Positions 50,109-57,819 of a DNA stretch of 64,000 nucleotides are shown in pieces (the first letter of the stretch is position 1; each line of letters starts with the position of its first letter). Both the position numbers and the translations under genes were made by a program. The notes beneath the pieces are model-generated. The model did not search any database. It was not told the DNA's origin and was given only the letters and a program-made list of their open reading frames with translations. Source of the stretch: Paracoccus shanxieyensis (GTDB lineage: Bacteria; Pseudomonadota; Alphaproteobacteria; Rhodobacterales; Rhodobacteraceae). The DNA lies in assembly GCF_009711265.1 (NCBI RefSeq), contig NZ_WMII01000004.1, positions 62,001 through 126,000 on the forward strand, in the 5' to 3' direction.

Positions 50109-52838
50109 TCAGCCCTGGACCTTGAAGGTCTTGAGCCGGAGCGCATTGCCGAGGACGAAGACGCTCGACAGGGCCATGGCGCCGGCGGCAAAGACCGGCG
50201 ACAAGAGGATGCCGTAGGCCGGATAGAGCGCACCCGCGGCGACCGGGATCAGGGCCGTGTTGTAGGCGAAGGCCCAGAACAGGTTCTGCCGGATATTGCC
50301 GATCGTCGCCTTGGACAGCGCGATGGCGTTCGGCACCCCGGTCAGGCTGCCCGACATCAGCACCACGTCCGCCGCCTCGATGGCGATGTCCGTGCCCGTG
50401 CCGATGGCGAGACCCACATCCGCCTCGGCCAGCGCCGGAGCGTCGTTGATGCCGTCGCCGACGAAGGCGACCTTGCCATGCTCGGCCTTGAGCCGGCGGA
50501 TCGAGTCGACCTTGCCGTCCGGCAGCACCTCCGCCACCACCTCGTCGATGCCCAGGCGAGCCGCGATGGCCTTGGCCGTGCGCTTGTTGTCGCCGGTGAT
50601 CATCGCGACCTTCAGGCCGAGGTCGTGCAGCGCCTTGATCGCCGCCGGCGTCGTCTCCTTGATCGGGTCGGCCACGGCGATGATCGTCGCCAGCTTGCCG
50701 TCGATCGCCGCATAGAGCGGCGACTTGCCCTCGTTGCCCAGACGTTCGGCAACCTGGGCGAAGCCCGCCACGTCATGGCCAAGCTCGACCATGTAGCGAT
50801 CCGCGCCGATCTCGATGCGCTTGCCGTCGACCACGGCCTTCACGCCGAAGCCGGTCACCGACTCGAAGTCCGACACGGCGGGCAGTGCAATGCCTTCCGC
50901 CTCGGCCGCATCCACGATGGCGCGGGCAATCGGGTGTTCCGACTTGGCTTCGACGGCTGCGACCAGGCCCAGCACCGTCGTCCGGTCGAAGCCGGCGGCC
51001 AGTTCGAGGTCGGTCAGCGCCGGCTTGCCTTCGGTCAGCGTGCCGGTCTTGTCGACGGCCACCACCTTGGCATCCTTCAGCAGTTGCAACGCTTCACCCT
51101 TGCGGAACAGCACGCCCAGCTCCGCGCCCCGGCCGGTGCCGACCATGATCGAGGTCGGCGTTGCCAGACCCATGGCGCAGGGGCAGGCGATGATCAGCAC
51201 GGCGACGGCATTGACCAGCGCGAAGGTCAACGCAGGCGACGGGCCGAAATAGAGCCATGCAGCGAAGGTGAGGGCGGCGACGGCGAAGACCGCCGGCACG
51301 AAATACATCGTCACCTTGTCGACCAGCGCCTGGATCGGCAGCTTCGACCCTTGTGCTTCCTCGACCATGCGGATGATCTGCGACAGCACCGTGTTGCCGC
51401 CGACCGCCGTGGCCCGGATCGCGAAGGCGCCCTTCTGGTTCACGGTTCCGGCCACGACCTCGCTGCCGCTCGTCTTGGACACCGGGATCGGTTCGCCGGT
51501 GATCATCGACTCGTCGACATAGCTTTCGCCCTCGATGACTTCACCATCGACCGGGATACGGTCGCCGGGGCGGACCTCCACGATGTCGCCGGACAGCACC
51601 GAATCGATCGGCAGATCGACCGTCTTGCCGTCGCGGCGGACACGCGCGGTCTTGGCCTGAAGTCCGACCAGCCGCTTGATCGCTTCCGAAGTGCGCCCCT
51701 TGGCGCGGGCCTCGAGCAACCGGCCGAGCAGGATCAGGGTGACGATAACCGCGGCGGCTTCATAATAGACGTTCACCGTCCCAGCGGGCAGGAAGCCCGG
51801 CGCGAAGGTCGCCACCAGCGAATAGAGGTAGGCGGCCAGCGAGCCGACGGCGACCAGCGAGTTCATGTCGGGAGCCAGCCGCCAGAGCGCCGGGAGGCCC
51901 TTGTCGTAGAAGCGGATGCCGGGCACGAACAGCACCAGCGTCGTCAGCACGAACTGAAGATACCAACTGTTCTGCATGCCGATGGTCGCGGCGATCATGT
52001 CGTGCGCGCCCGGAATGAGGTGCGACCCCATCTCCAGGATGAAGACCGGCGCGGTCAGAACCGCCGCGATGGTGAAATCGCGGGTCAGCTCACGGCGTTC
52101 GGCTTCCTTCTTCTCGGCGCGGTCATCGACCTCGGCCTGGCCCGCCCCGGTCGCCGCCGCGATCACCTTGGCCTCGTAGCCCGCGTTCGCGATTGCCGCG
52201 ACGATGGCCGCAGCATCGGCGGTTCCCTGGACGGTGGCCTTCTCGGTGGCGAGGTTGACGACGGCGTTGGTGACGCCCGGCACGGCCTTGAGCGCCTTTT
52301 CGACACGTCCCACGCAGGAGGCGCAGGTCATGCCCTCGATCGCGACCTCAAGCGAAGCCGGCGCCGGCGCGGTGAAACTTGCCGAAACCGCGTAGCCTGC
52401 GTCCTCCACGGCCTTCACGACGACCGCTCGGTCCACCGGGCCGCTCGTCGTGATGCTGGCTTTCTCGGTAGCGAGGTTGACCACGGCATTGGCAACGCCG
52501 GGGATGGCCTTGAGGGCCTTTTCCACCCGCCCCACACAAGAAGCGCAGGTCATGCCTTCGATCGGCACTTCAAGGAGGGCAGCTTTCGGCGCACTGAAGC
52601 TGGCCGGCACTTCATAGCCAGCATTTTCGACCGCCTTGACGAGCGCTATGCGATCAACCGTGTCGTTCGTCGTGATGCTGGCCTTCTCGGTCGCCAGATT
52701 GACGACCGCGTTGGCGACGCCGGGGACGGCCTTCAGGGCTCTCTCGACACGGCCGACGCAGGATGCGCAGGTCATGCCCTCGATAGGCAGGGAAATTGCT
52801 GCATTCATCTTGTCCGCAGCTCGAACAGGGGCATCCAT
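50109..52838 (-). CDS. copA: Copper-exporting P1B-1 ATPase CopA with three HMA domains, 909 aa
   Basis: Exports Cu(I) from the cytoplasm. Three N-terminal HMA domains each have GMTCASC (about residues 21, 95 and 169) and are nearly identical over about 30 residues following the motif, pointing to recent internal duplication. Then come the TM region with CPC near residue 550, DKTGT near 593, TGDNKRT and GDGINDAP motifs. Most relatives have one or two HMA domains. Strong Shine-Dalgarno (AAAGGAGG) before ATG 52838. Divergent from the HMA chaperone gene at 53003, each with its own CueR-type promoter. Confidence 0.95.
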   Translation of the reverse strand: MDAPVRAADKMNAAISLPIEGMTCASCVGRVERALKAVPGVANAVVNLATEKASITTNDTVDRIALVKAVENAGYEVPASFSAPKAALLEVPIEGMTCASCVGRVEKALKAIPGVANAVVNLATEKASITTSGPVDRAVVVKAVEDAGYAVSASFTAPAPASLEVAIEGMTCASCVGRVEKALKAVPGVTNAVVNLATEKATVQGTADAAAIVAAIANAGYEAKVIAAATGAGQAEVDDRAEKKEAERRELTRDFTIAAVLTAPVFILEMGSHLIPGAHDMIAATIGMQNSWYLQFVLTTLVLFVPGIRFYDKGLPALWRLAPDMNSLVAVGSLAAYLYSLVATFAPGFLPAGTVNVYYEAAAVIVTLILLGRLLEARAKGRTSEAIKRLVGLQAKTARVRRDGKTVDLPIDSVLSGDIVEVRPGDRIPVDGEVIEGESYVDESMITGEPIPVSKTSGSEVVAGTVNQKGAFAIRATAVGGNTVLSQIIRMVEEAQGSKLPIQALVDKVTMYFVPAVFAVAALTFAAWLYFGPSPALTFALVNAVAVLIIACPCAMGLATPTSIMVGTGRGAELGVLFRKGEALQLLKDAKVVAVDKTGTLTEGKPALTDLELAAGFDRTTVLGLVAAVEAKSEHPIARAIVDAAEAEGIALPAVSDFESVTGFGVKAVVDGKRIEIGADRYMVELGHDVAGFAQVAERLGNEGKSPLYAAIDGKLATIIAVADPIKETTPAAIKALHDLGLKVAMITGDNKRTAKAIAARLGIDEVVAEVLPDGKVDSIRRLKAEHGKVAFVGDGINDAPALAEADVGLAIGTGTDIAIEAADVVLMSGSLTGVPNAIALSKATIGNIRQNLFWAFAYNTALIPVAAGALYPAYGILLSPVFAAGAMALSSVFVLGNALRLKTFKVQG

Positions 52839-52878
52839 TGCCGCCTCCTTTCTAAGTCAGAATTCGAGTTCGGACACT

Positions 52879-52909
52879 GATATGCTCCTTCCAACGATGG
52901 GAAGGTCAA
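52879..52909 (-). promoter_or_regulatory. CueR-type promoter of copA
   Basis: Minus strand: TTGACC (52909-52904), 19-base spacer, CATATC (52884-52879). The spacer region holds a perfect CCTTCC-N7-GGAAGG dyad (52887-52905), matching the known CueR box form. Confidence 0.75.
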
Positions 52910-52935
52910 GGGTAAAAATTCCTTTTCGTTTCCTC

Positions 52936-52966
52936 TTGACCTTACCATCGTTGGAAACCCCAACTT
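52936..52966 (+). promoter_or_regulatory. CueR-type promoter of the second HMA chaperone gene
   Basis: TTGACC (52936-52941), 19-base spacer with an imperfect CCTTACC...TTGGAAA dyad, and CAACTT (52961-52966). It diverges from the copA promoter. Confidence 0.6.
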
Positions 52967-53002
52967 GAGGACCATGAGAACCGAACCCAAAGGAGAAAGC
53001 TC

Positions 53003-53197
53003 ATGGAACTCAAGATCGAAGGCATGACCTGCGGCGGTTGCGCCAAGTCCGTCACCAAGGCGATCCAGTCGGTCGATCCGACCGCCAAGATCGATACCAA
53101 CCCCGCCCAGCGGATGGTCAAGGTCGAGACGACCGCAACCCCGGCAGCCCTTCGGCAGGTTCTCGAAGAGGCTGGCTATCCGGCGACCGTGAAGTGA
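53003..53197 (+). CDS. copZ: HMA copper chaperone, 64 aa
   Basis: Single HMA domain with MTCGGC (about residues 8-13), paralogue of the 42227 product. It probably delivers Cu(I) to CopA, whose gene is divergent. The start follows AAAGGAG. It is first of a rightward copper unit with the DUF305 gene (14 bases later). Confidence 0.88.
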   Translation: MELKIEGMTCGGCAKSVTKAIQSVDPTAKIDTNPAQRMVKVETTATPAALRQVLEEAGYPATVK

Positions 53198-53211
53198 ACA
53201 GGAGCAAGATC

Positions 53212-53604
53212 ATGCACAAGCTGACCCCGATTTTCATTGGCGGCGCACTCGCCATCAGCGCCGGCCTCGCCATCGCACAAAGCCAACTGAACACGGATAC
53301 CACCATGCAAGGCCACGACATGCCGGGGCATTCGATGCCGGCCTCCGACAACCCATCCACGCAGGCTTACATCGAAGCCAATAACCGTATGCACGCCGAC
53401 ATGACAGTCGACTTCACCGGCGACGCCGACATCGACTTCATGCGCGGCATGATCCCGCACCACCAGGGCGCGATCGACATGGCGCGGATCGTGCTGCAAT
53501 ACGGCACTGACCCCGAGGTCCGCAAACTCGCCGAGGAGGTGATCTCGGCCCAAGAAGGTGAGATCGCTATGATGCGGGAATGGCTCGCCGCGCGCGGCCA
53601 GTGA
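53212..53604 (+). CDS. Exported DUF305 protein (CopM-like), 130 aa
   Basis: Signal peptide (about residues 1-22, ending GLAIAQ), then a Met/His-rich segment ([13 protein letters not shown], about 32-44) and the DUF305 motif [16 protein letters not shown] (about 76-91). It should be periplasmic and bind copper through Met and His. It differs from the membrane-anchored DUF305 protein at 46627. Co-transcribed with the chaperone gene. Confidence 0.82.
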   Translation: MHKLTPIFIGGALAISAGLAIAQSQLNTDTTMQGHDMPGHSMPASDNPSTQAYIEANNRMHADMTVDFTGDADIDFMRGMIPHHQGAIDMARIVLQYGTDPEVRKLAEEVISAQEGEIAMMREWLAARGQ

Positions 53605-53610
53605 TTTTGA

Positions 53611-53666
53611 TATGTAGGAACCGCCGCGGTGCGTCAGCAATGATGCGCGGCGGCGGTTGCGACATA
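53611..53666. promoter_or_regulatory. Long inverted repeat after the DUF305 gene
   Basis: Arms of 17 bases with two mismatches (53611-53627 with 53650-53666), core AACCGCCGC/GCGGCGGTT. It could end the chaperone-DUF305 transcript or control the next gene. Confidence 0.45.
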
Positions 53667-53724
53667 TAAGATTCATCCAGCCAAGGATGCGCGGAATGTT
53701 GTCTGACAAGGAGTTTTGACGCCG

Positions 53725-54114
53725 ATGCGTCGTCTGTTCATCGCAGTGCTGATGATCTTCTCCTTCGTCACGGTGGCGTTGGCTGTGCCGGCGCACGGCG
53801 CCCGCATGGCCACCGTCTCCCAAACGATCGCCTCAAAACACGAAGCGCCGCATCGCACCGCATACTCCTCTCCCGAGGCATGTCAGGAAGATCGAATCTG
53901 TTCCGGAAGCGATGGCTTCTGCTACTTCGTATGCTCTGGCATGGGCTCTTGGTTCGTGTCTGACCAGCCCGGAAATGCGATTCAGCCTACCTCGGCGCGT
54001 TGGGCACTACCGGAGACGACGAACCTCGCCGGTCTCGGCCCCGAACGGAATGAACGCCCTCCCAATCCCAGTCTCGCTGAAAACCAGTGGCTGCATAAGC
54101 GCACGCCGATCTGA
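53725..54114 (+). CDS. Uncharacterised exported Cys-containing protein, 129 aa
   Basis: Signal peptide (about residues 1-26, ending VPAHGA), then a compact Cys cluster: four Cys in the segment CQEDRICSGSDGFCYFVCSG (about residues 54-73), and a Pro/Asn-rich C-terminus. No family recognised. The spacing of the Cys residues suggests metal binding or disulfides. It lies 36 bases before the multicopper oxidase gene on the same strand, so it may assist that enzyme or store copper in the periplasm (inference). ATG 53725 with AAGGAG 12 bases upstream. Confidence 0.6.
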   Translation: MRRLFIAVLMIFSFVTVALAVPAHGARMATVSQTIASKHEAPHRTAYSSPEACQEDRICSGSDGFCYFVCSGMGSWFVSDQPGNAIQPTSARWALPETTNLAGLGPERNERPPNPSLAENQWLHKRTPI

Positions 54115-54150
54115 ACTCAGAGGGAGCATAGTTCTCCCAGGAGACCGAAA

Positions 54151-55602
54151 ATGACACTTATTTCACGACGCGGCTTTCTTGCCGCAAGCGCTGCCACGTT
54201 GTCCACAGCAGCTCTACCGCGCTTTGCCATGGCGCAAAACGCCATATCGCTCAGCGCCGCGACACGGGTGCTGGACGTCAATGGACGCGCCGCCATAGTC
54301 TTCGGCTTGGAAGGCCCGAGTGGACAGGGATTGGTTCTCAATCCAGGCCAACGCTTTCGCGCCAGTCTTACCAATCGCCTGGATGTTCCGACCCTCATCC
54401 ATTGGCATGGCCAGATCCCGCCCAACGAGCAGGATGGCGTCCCGGATCTGCCACAGCCGATGCTGCAACCCGACGAAACGCGCTCCTATGACTACGAGCC
54501 GCTCCCCGGCACATACTGGATGCACGCGCACATCCCGCTCCAGGAGATGAACCTGCTCGCCGCGCCGCTGATCGTGCGCAGCGCCGAAGACGTGGCGGCC
54601 GACCGCCAGGAAGTCGTGATGTTTCTCCATGACTTCTCGTTCAAGGCGCCCGAAGAGGTCATGCAGGAGATCACCGGCGGGCACGGCGGCGGCCACGATA
54701 TGAGCGCCATGGGAGGCCACGCCGCCCCCGGCGCCTCGATGGACCATTCAGGCATGCAGATGGATATGTCCTCGATGCAGGGCATGGCCATGGATCTGAA
54801 TGACTACAATTGGGACGCCTACCTGACCAACGACCGCACCTTGTCCGACCCGGAGATCATCATGGTCGAGAAGGGCGGACGGGTAAAGCTGCGGGTGATC
54901 AACGGCGCCTCGGCCACTGTTTTCTGGATCGATACGGGTGGGCTGTCTGCGAGACTCGTGGCAGTCGACGGCCATGCCATCGCGGGCCTCGAAGGCAGTC
55001 GTTTCGGTATCGCCATGGGCCAACGCCTCGATCTGGATCTGGAGCTTGCCGGTGAAGGGGCGTGGCCCGTGCTTGCGTCGCGCGAGGGGTCGAAGGAGCG
55101 CACGGGGTTGATCCTCGCCACGCCCGGCGCGACCATTGAGAAGATCCCGGCGCTTGGCGAAGCGGATGCGCCTGCGTTCGACATCGACCTGTCGCAAGAG
55201 CTGAAGCTGCGCGCCTCGGACGGCCTTCCCTCGCGTGCGCCACAGCGCAGCCACATGGTTATGCTGGGCGGCTCGATGCAGCCCTATGTCTGGACCATCG
55301 ACGGCAAGGTCTGGGGAGATCACAAGCCCCTCCTTGCAAAGACGGGCGAGCGGGTCGAGATCATGTTTCACAATATGTCGATGATGGGGCATCCGATGCA
55401 TCTGCACGGCCATGTCTTCCAGGTCGTGGACATCAACGGCAAGCGCTTCGATGGGGCACGGCGCGACACCGTTTATGTTCCTCCGATGGCCATGGTGACC
55501 GTCGCGCTCGACGCCGGAGAGGCGGCGCGCTGGATGCTGCACTGCCATCATATGCCGCATCTCCAGACCGGCATGATGACCGAGCTCAGCATATCCGCCT
55601 GA
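54151..55602 (+). CDS. Multicopper oxidase (CueO/CopA-type), 483 aa
   Basis: Periplasmic oxidase that converts toxic Cu(I) to Cu(II) using oxygen. A twin-arginine signal (SRRGFLAA, residues 5-12) precedes three cupredoxin domains. All copper-ligand motifs are present: HWHG near residue 84, HAH near 124, HPMHLHGH near 413 and HCHHMPH near 467. A Met/His-rich insert (about residues 175-215) is typical of copper-resistance types. Shine-Dalgarno GGGAG is before the start. A terminator-like A tract and hairpin follow. Confidence 0.93.
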   Translation: MTLISRRGFLAASAATLSTAALPRFAMAQNAISLSAATRVLDVNGRAAIVFGLEGPSGQGLVLNPGQRFRASLTNRLDVPTLIHWHGQIPPNEQDGVPDLPQPMLQPDETRSYDYEPLPGTYWMHAHIPLQEMNLLAAPLIVRSAEDVAADRQEVVMFLHDFSFKAPEEVMQEITGGHGGGHDMSAMGGHAAPGASMDHSGMQMDMSSMQGMAMDLNDYNWDAYLTNDRTLSDPEIIMVEKGGRVKLRVINGASATVFWIDTGGLSARLVAVDGHAIAGLEGSRFGIAMGQRLDLDLELAGEGAWPVLASREGSKERTGLILATPGATIEKIPALGEADAPAFDIDLSQELKLRASDGLPSRAPQRSHMVMLGGSMQPYVWTIDGKVWGDHKPLLAKTGERVEIMFHNMSMMGHPMHLHGHVFQVVDINGKRFDGARRDTVYVPPMAMVTVALDAGEAARWMLHCHHMPHLQTGMMTELSISA

Positions 55603-55609
55603 AATGAAT

Positions 55610-55647
55610 GAAAAAAGCCTGCGCCGCGATTCCTCGCAGCGCAGGCT
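55610..55647 (-). terminator. Intrinsic terminator for the leftward ferredoxin reductase unit
   Basis: Stem AGCCTGCGC/GCGCAGGCT (55616-55624 with 55639-55647). Read leftward it is followed by a run of six T residues (55615-55610). It may also act rightward for the oxidase gene. Confidence 0.75.
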
Positions 55648-55674
55648 CTCGCCTGATTTCATTGAACGAGGCGA

Positions 55675-56694
55675 CTAGCCTTCCTGCCCTTCGGGCGTGA
55701 AGAAAACGTCGGCGTGCATGTCCTCGGGTCGCAGCCCGCGCGCAAATGCCATTGCCATCGCCGCATCAACCATCGGGGGCGGGCCTGCGACATAGGCTTT
55801 CCACCCGTCGAAGTCCGCGAGATCCTCGGCCACCGCGTCGGTCACGAACCCGTGCCGATGGGGGGCTACCTGTGTATCGGACAAGACAGCCGTAAAGCTG
55901 AGATTGTTGTGGCGGTCCGCCAGGGTCTCGAAATGCTCGACGAGATAGAGATCACGCGCGCCGCGTGCGCCGAAGTAGACATGGATCGGCTGCTTCATGC
56001 CGTGCGCAAGGGCTGTTTCCACGATCGACTTGATCGGCGCCAGACCGGAACCGCCGGCGATGCACAGGATCGGGCCGGAATGATGCTGGCGCAGATAGGA
56101 GGAGCCTAGTGGAAATTCGAGCGTCAGCTTGTCACCGGCCTTCAGTGCCTCATGGACGTGCTGCGAGGTGACGCCGCCCGGAACCTTGCGAATGTGAAAT
56201 TCGAGGCTGTCGTCGCCGTGACGATTGGCCATGGAGTAGCTGCGCGCGGGCACACCATCGAATCCGACCTGGGCATACTGTCCGGCCGTGAAGAGCAACG
56301 GGGAGCCATCCACAGGCGAGATTCGCACCAGTTTGATGTCGTGGGTAAGGTCATCGAGGCCGGACACGATGGCCTCCACCCGTCGAGGAGCCTCAACCGC
56401 ATCATCGTCATCGCTGCCAAGCCAGGCGACAGCCGCATCGGTCTGCGGCACCGCGCGGCATGCCAGGATCAGGCCGTCGGCCTTCTCTTCCTCGCTGAGG
56501 GCGAAGCGAGAATGCTGGAGCAGTTCCACCTCGCCCTCGATCAGACGTGACTTGCACGAGCCGCAGCGGCCGGAACGGCAGCCGTGGGGATAAGGTATGC
56601 CTGCGGCAAGTGCTGCGTCGAGGATGGTTTGTCCCTCCTGGACCTCCAGACTGACCCGTGCCTGCCGAATATCAACGAACCTGGTCGTCATCAT
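55675..56694 (-). CDS. 2Fe-2S ferredoxin-NAD(P)H reductase, 339 aa
   Basis: Electron-transfer flavoprotein: N-terminal plant-type 2Fe-2S domain with CRSGRCGSC (about residues 39-47) and a fourth Cys near 79, FAD domain with RSYSMAN (about 151-157), and NAD(P) domain with GGSGLAPIKS (about 214-223). This is the layout of oxygenase reductase components, but no oxygenase is adjacent. Its gene is coupled to a glutaredoxin gene (ATGA), so it may supply electrons for thiol or metal redox chemistry in the copper locus. Confidence 0.85.
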   Translation of the reverse strand: MMTTRFVDIRQARVSLEVQEGQTILDAALAAGIPYPHGCRSGRCGSCKSRLIEGEVELLQHSRFALSEEEKADGLILACRAVPQTDAAVAWLGSDDDDAVEAPRRVEAIVSGLDDLTHDIKLVRISPVDGSPLLFTAGQYAQVGFDGVPARSYSMANRHGDDSLEFHIRKVPGGVTSQHVHEALKAGDKLTLEFPLGSSYLRQHHSGPILCIAGGSGLAPIKSIVETALAHGMKQPIHVYFGARGARDLYLVEHFETLADRHNNLSFTAVLSDTQVAPHRHGFVTDAVAEDLADFDGWKAYVAGPPPMVDAAMAMAFARGLRPEDMHADVFFTPEGQEG

Positions 56695-56957
56695 GCACTC
56701 CCGGTCAAACCTAGAGCCTTGACGAGTCCCGGCTTCTGGCTTGGGAAGGTTCCGTAGAAAACTTCCGACCCTACGATTGTAATAGGAGCGACCCTGACAC
56801 CCGTGCGTGCCTGTGCCTCCTCGGCGATCTTGGGGTCGGTCAGGTCACGCTCCTCATAGGCGAGACCCTGCTGGGCCAGCCAACGCTTGAGTGCATGGCA
56901 GTCCGGGCAGGTCGGCGTCGTATAGATGAGGATGTGTGGCGTGTTGGCTTCTGGCAT
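56691..56957 (-). CDS. Glutaredoxin, 88 aa
   Basis: Small dithiol glutaredoxin with active site CPDC (about residues 17-20), a cis-Pro region VAPITIVGSEVFYG (about 56-69) and normal length. It reduces disulfides and mixed glutathione disulfides. First gene of the leftward unit with the ferredoxin reductase. A degenerate CueR-like promoter lies about 80-110 bases upstream. Confidence 0.85.
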   Translation of the reverse strand: MPEANTPHILIYTTPTCPDCHALKRWLAQQGLAYEERDLTDPKIAEEAQARTGVRVAPITIVGSEVFYGTFPSQKPGLVKALGLTGSA

Positions 56958-57299
56958 GTCCTTGCCCTTCTTGCTTTAGACGTGGATTGGCTTCCGGCAG
57001 ACCGTCAAACGGCCTCCCGGAAGAGTGGATTGCCGTCAGCGTGCGGCTTCCAGCGCTTGTAAGGTCAAGGCTGTTCTTGCTCCGGGGTCGAAATTTCCGA
57101 AGCGCAGGACGACATCAGCAGATGAAGACTGACGTGGTGCCGGCTACGATCGCTCCGACTCGCTGATCGGGAAGTATCGGGCCTGTTGCGCATTGAGATC
57201 GCGCAGCCTTCCGGTAGATTGGACGAGACAAATCGACGTGGCCGACACGTTGCCATCAAACGGGCGTGAACCGCCTCAAGACACAGGTGAAAATCGCTG
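56958..57299. promoter_or_regulatory. Gene-free stretch with a degenerate CueR-like site
   Basis: On the minus strand, TTGACC (57068-57063) and 19 bases later CACGCT (57043-57038), with a CCTTAC...GGAAGC dyad between. It points at the glutaredoxin-reductase unit. The -10 is poor. No gene was recognised in this stretch. Confidence 0.35.
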
Positions 57300-57692
57300 A
57301 TGACTGCCGGTAAACCGAAACTACGGGTCGAAAAGCAGGCCGAGGCCGCAACCCCGAGCGCAACAGAGACACGCAGCCACCTCGACCATTCCTCGCTCTC
57401 GCAGAACGAGGTGACGATCCTGGCGGAAACCTTCCGGCTTCTCGGCGATCCTTCACGGCTGAAAATCCTCCTGAGCTGCATGCCCGGTCCGATTTCGGTC
57501 GGCGAGATCGCGGAGAAAATCGACCTGTCCCTATCCCTGGTCAGCCATCATCTGCGCCTGCTGCGCGGTGCCCGTCTCGTCAAGGGCGAGCGCCAGGCCA
57601 AGCAGATCTTTTACGAGATCGCCGACGAGCATGTCCGTCAGGTTCTCCACGACATGGCGACGCACATCTCCGAGGATCACGCCGAGGAGTGA
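57300..57692 (+). CDS. ArsR/SmtB-family metal repressor, 130 aa
   Basis: Winged-HTH metal sensor, paralogue of the 43796 product (shared FRLLGDPSRLKILL and SLVSHHLRLLRGARLV) with a 25-residue N-terminal extension. Cys at about residue 60 and His/Glu/Asp residues in the C-terminus are candidate ligands. It lies upstream of zntA with the shared 14-bp operator between them, so repression of zntA relieved by Zn, Cd or Pb is likely. Confidence 0.85.
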   Translation: MTAGKPKLRVEKQAEAATPSATETRSHLDHSSLSQNEVTILAETFRLLGDPSRLKILLSCMPGPISVGEIAEKIDLSLSLVSHHLRLLRGARLVKGERQAKQIFYEIADEHVRQVLHDMATHISEDHAEE

Positions 57693-57727
57693 TCTGAAAC
57701 CGCGAAAGCCGATACTATCAACATACG

Positions 57728-57741
57728 CTTGAATAGTTGTT
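57728..57741 (-). promoter_or_regulatory. ArsR/SmtB-type operator before zntA
   Basis: CTTGAATAGTTGTT is the exact reverse complement of AACAACTATTCAAG at 42673-42686. It lies 79 bases before the zntA start codon. Confidence 0.65.
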
Positions 57742-57819
57742 CAATCGTGGTATTGACTCCTTTCGTGGCCATGCGGGGCCTGCGCACGCGCCCACCGCGT
57801 GGTGAGAAAGGAGATCGGA

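Noticed and set aside
50004-52880. 958-residue open frame on the plus strand opposite copA
   Set aside because: copA is unmistakable on the minus strand; long antisense frames arise in GC-rich codon usage. The product is low-complexity, rich in Arg, Asp and His, without family features.
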